Part shown: positions 13,377-14,105 of the stretch, piece after piece
How positions within the stretch are numbered: position 1 is the first letter of the stretch
Layout of the letters: each line of letters starts with the position of its first letter
NCBI GenBank assembly: GCA_035317085.1
Contig: DATHHS010000163.1
Coordinates: 1-14,105, forward strand
Origin: VBDM01 sp035317085
GTDB taxonomy: Bacteria > Pseudomonadota > Gammaproteobacteria > Burkholderiales > SG8-39
Direction of reading: 5' to 3'
DNA length: 14,105 bases
Translations under genes and position numbers: made by a program
Notes under the pieces: model-generated
Seen by the model: only the letters and a program-made list of their open reading frames with translations
Database searches by the model: none
What the model was told of the DNA's origin: nothing

Positions 13377-13432
13377 TGAGCGCGGCTTGATTTTCTTTGA
13401 GCACTTGCTCATAATGCGTGAGCGTTTGCTCA
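13377..13432. promoter_or_regulatory. Phased operator-like repeats upstream of the TetR gene
   Basis: TGAGCACTTGCTCA at 13398-13411 is a perfect inverted repeat with a 2-base spacer. TGAGCGTTTGCTCA at 13419-13432 is the same with one mismatch. A third left half, TGAGCG, begins at 13377. The three start points are exactly 21 bases apart, two DNA turns, so bound dimers would sit on one face of the helix. They cover the promoter of the following TetR gene, as expected for an autorepressor. Confidence 0.65.
13387..13415 (+). promoter_or_regulatory. Sigma70-type promoter of the TetR gene
   Basis: TTGATT (13387-13392), a 17-base spacer and CATAAT (13410-13415) match four of six and five of six consensus bases. 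Transcription would start near 13422, inside the second operator copy. The first operator fills the spacer. Confidence 0.6.
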
Positions 13433-13461
13433 ATTAATCCTCACTTTCGCCCCGATCCCGC

Positions 13462-14105
13462 ATGGCAAGGCCCGCCGCAGTCCGCGTCAATTCCCGCCTC
13501 CCGGCGATAGACCAGAAGGAAAAGCTCATCGCTGCGACCGAACGCTTGCTCGGCGCGCGGGGCCTGGGTTGCGTCACCACGCGGGACATCGCGCGAGCGG
13601 CAAATGTCGCCGAGGGCGCGCTCTACAATCACTTCGGCGACAAGGCGGAGTTGATTCTCTCGGTGGTGCTGCATCAACTCGGCGATTTCCCTGATGTGCT
13701 GCATAGCCTGCCCCTGCAGGTCGGGCAGAACACGGTGCAGAAGAATCTCGAGCGCGTACTCCAGAGCGCGTTCGCTTTTCACTACCGGATCGTGCCGCTG
13801 ATCTGCTCGCTTTTCGCCGACCAGGAACTGCTGGCGCGCGTACGCAACATGATGAAGGAGCGCTCCATGGGACCGGGGCGTTCGACTTCCGTGATCGCCG
13901 CCTATCTGCGCGCCGAGCAACAGCTGGGCCGGGTGCTCGCTGCCGCCGTCCCCGAGACGGTCGCCGACCTGATGCTCGCTGCCAGTTTCAACACGGCCTT
14001 GGGCGATCAATTCTTCCATGGCGGTTCGGCGGGCGAGGCCAAGGCGCACCGTCAGTTGCGGGACATAGTTCGCGCGCTCGTCCTCGGACTCGATCCGAAA
14101 AACGC
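13462..14105 (+). CDS. TetR/AcrR-family transcriptional regulator, cut by window end
   Basis: The frame is open from ATG 13462 to the last base (214 complete codons) with no stop, so the gene continues outside the window, probably only a little given normal TetR length of about 200-230. The N-terminal DNA-binding domain is typical: KEKLIAATERLLGARGLGCVTTRDIARAANVAEGALYNHFGDKAELI in essence, with the helix-turn-helix at about 38-60 and the YNHFGDK turn. The C-terminal ligand domain (from about 65) is helical and not diagnostic. No Shine-Dalgarno is visible before the ATG. The phased palindromes 30 bases upstream point to autoregulation. The controlled target may be this gene plus genes beyond the window; ligand unknown. 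Confidence 0.88.
   Translation, partial: MARPAAVRVNSRLPAIDQKEKLIAATERLLGARGLGCVTTRDIARAANVAEGALYNHFGDKAELILSVVLHQLGDFPDVLHSLPLQVGQNTVQKNLERVLQSAFAFHYRIVPLICSLFADQELLARVRNMMKERSMGPGRSTSVIAAYLRAEQQLGRVLAAAVPETVADLMLAASFNTALGDQFFHGGSAGEAKAHRQLRDIVRALVLGLDPKN

Noticed and set aside
13414..13437. Seven-codon mini-ORF (ATG to TAA) ahead of the TetR gene
   Set aside because: The predicted transcription start lies after its ATG and there is no ribosome binding site; probably a chance product of the operator repeats.
13441..14049. Minus-strand open frame of 202 codons at the right end
   Set aside because: The opposite strand encodes an unmistakable TetR DNA-binding domain; the minus product has no motif.

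Overview
The window is a stretch of high-GC, densely coded chromosomal DNA. It most resembles a betaproteobacterium (Burkholderiales or Nitrosomonadales, possibly an uncultured lineage). This rests on a Bug/TctC-type periplasmic binding protein, the midA - pteridine reductase - ttcA neighbourhood, several c-type cytochromes and a common GC-rich hairpin repeat. I saw no rRNA, tRNA, CRISPR array, insertion sequence or phage gene. The sequence is cut inside a gene at both ends.

Layout. (1) 3-1348: a membrane-anchored C13 (legumain/caspase-like) peptidase missing its N terminus, converging on and overlapping a small DUF2905 membrane protein. (2) 1411-2028: a YfcG-like glutathione S-transferase, followed by a hairpin repeat. 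(3) 4342-2066, minus strand: a tightly coupled four-gene redox operon with its own promoter. It encodes a cytochrome b561-type membrane protein, a Tat-exported molybdopterin oxidoreductase of the sulfite oxidase family, a tiny exported Met/Lys-rich protein and a diheme cytochrome c. (4) 5561-4416 minus and 5601-7228 plus: a MidA-type methyltransferase diverging from a PTR1-like pteridine reductase and the tRNA thiolase TtcA. (5) 7353-11192 plus: a DUF3750 protein, a stand-alone MetE-like protein, a TctC/Bug solute-binding protein and an exported alpha/beta hydrolase. (6) 11203-13299 plus: an alanine-glyoxylate-type aminotransferase carrying an in-frame N-terminal Cro/YdaS-like helix-turn-helix, preceded by two perfect palindromes, and then a monoheme cytochrome c. 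(7) 13377-14105: a TetR-family regulator, cut by the window end, with phased operator-like repeats laid over its promoter.

How the genes may work together. The four-gene redox operon reads as one respiratory module. The Mo enzyme would oxidise or reduce a small periplasmic substrate, and electrons would pass between the b-type membrane subunit (quinone pool) and the diheme cytochrome. The Met-rich peptide would act as a metal-handling or accessory partner. The HTH-aminotransferase fusion plus its 19-bp palindrome suggests an enzyme that could regulate its own promoter. An internal start codon with a Shine-Dalgarno sequence would separately give a normal-length aminotransferase. These two loci and the TetR operator array are the most interesting parts of the window. 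All functional statements come from sequence reading alone, with no database search.
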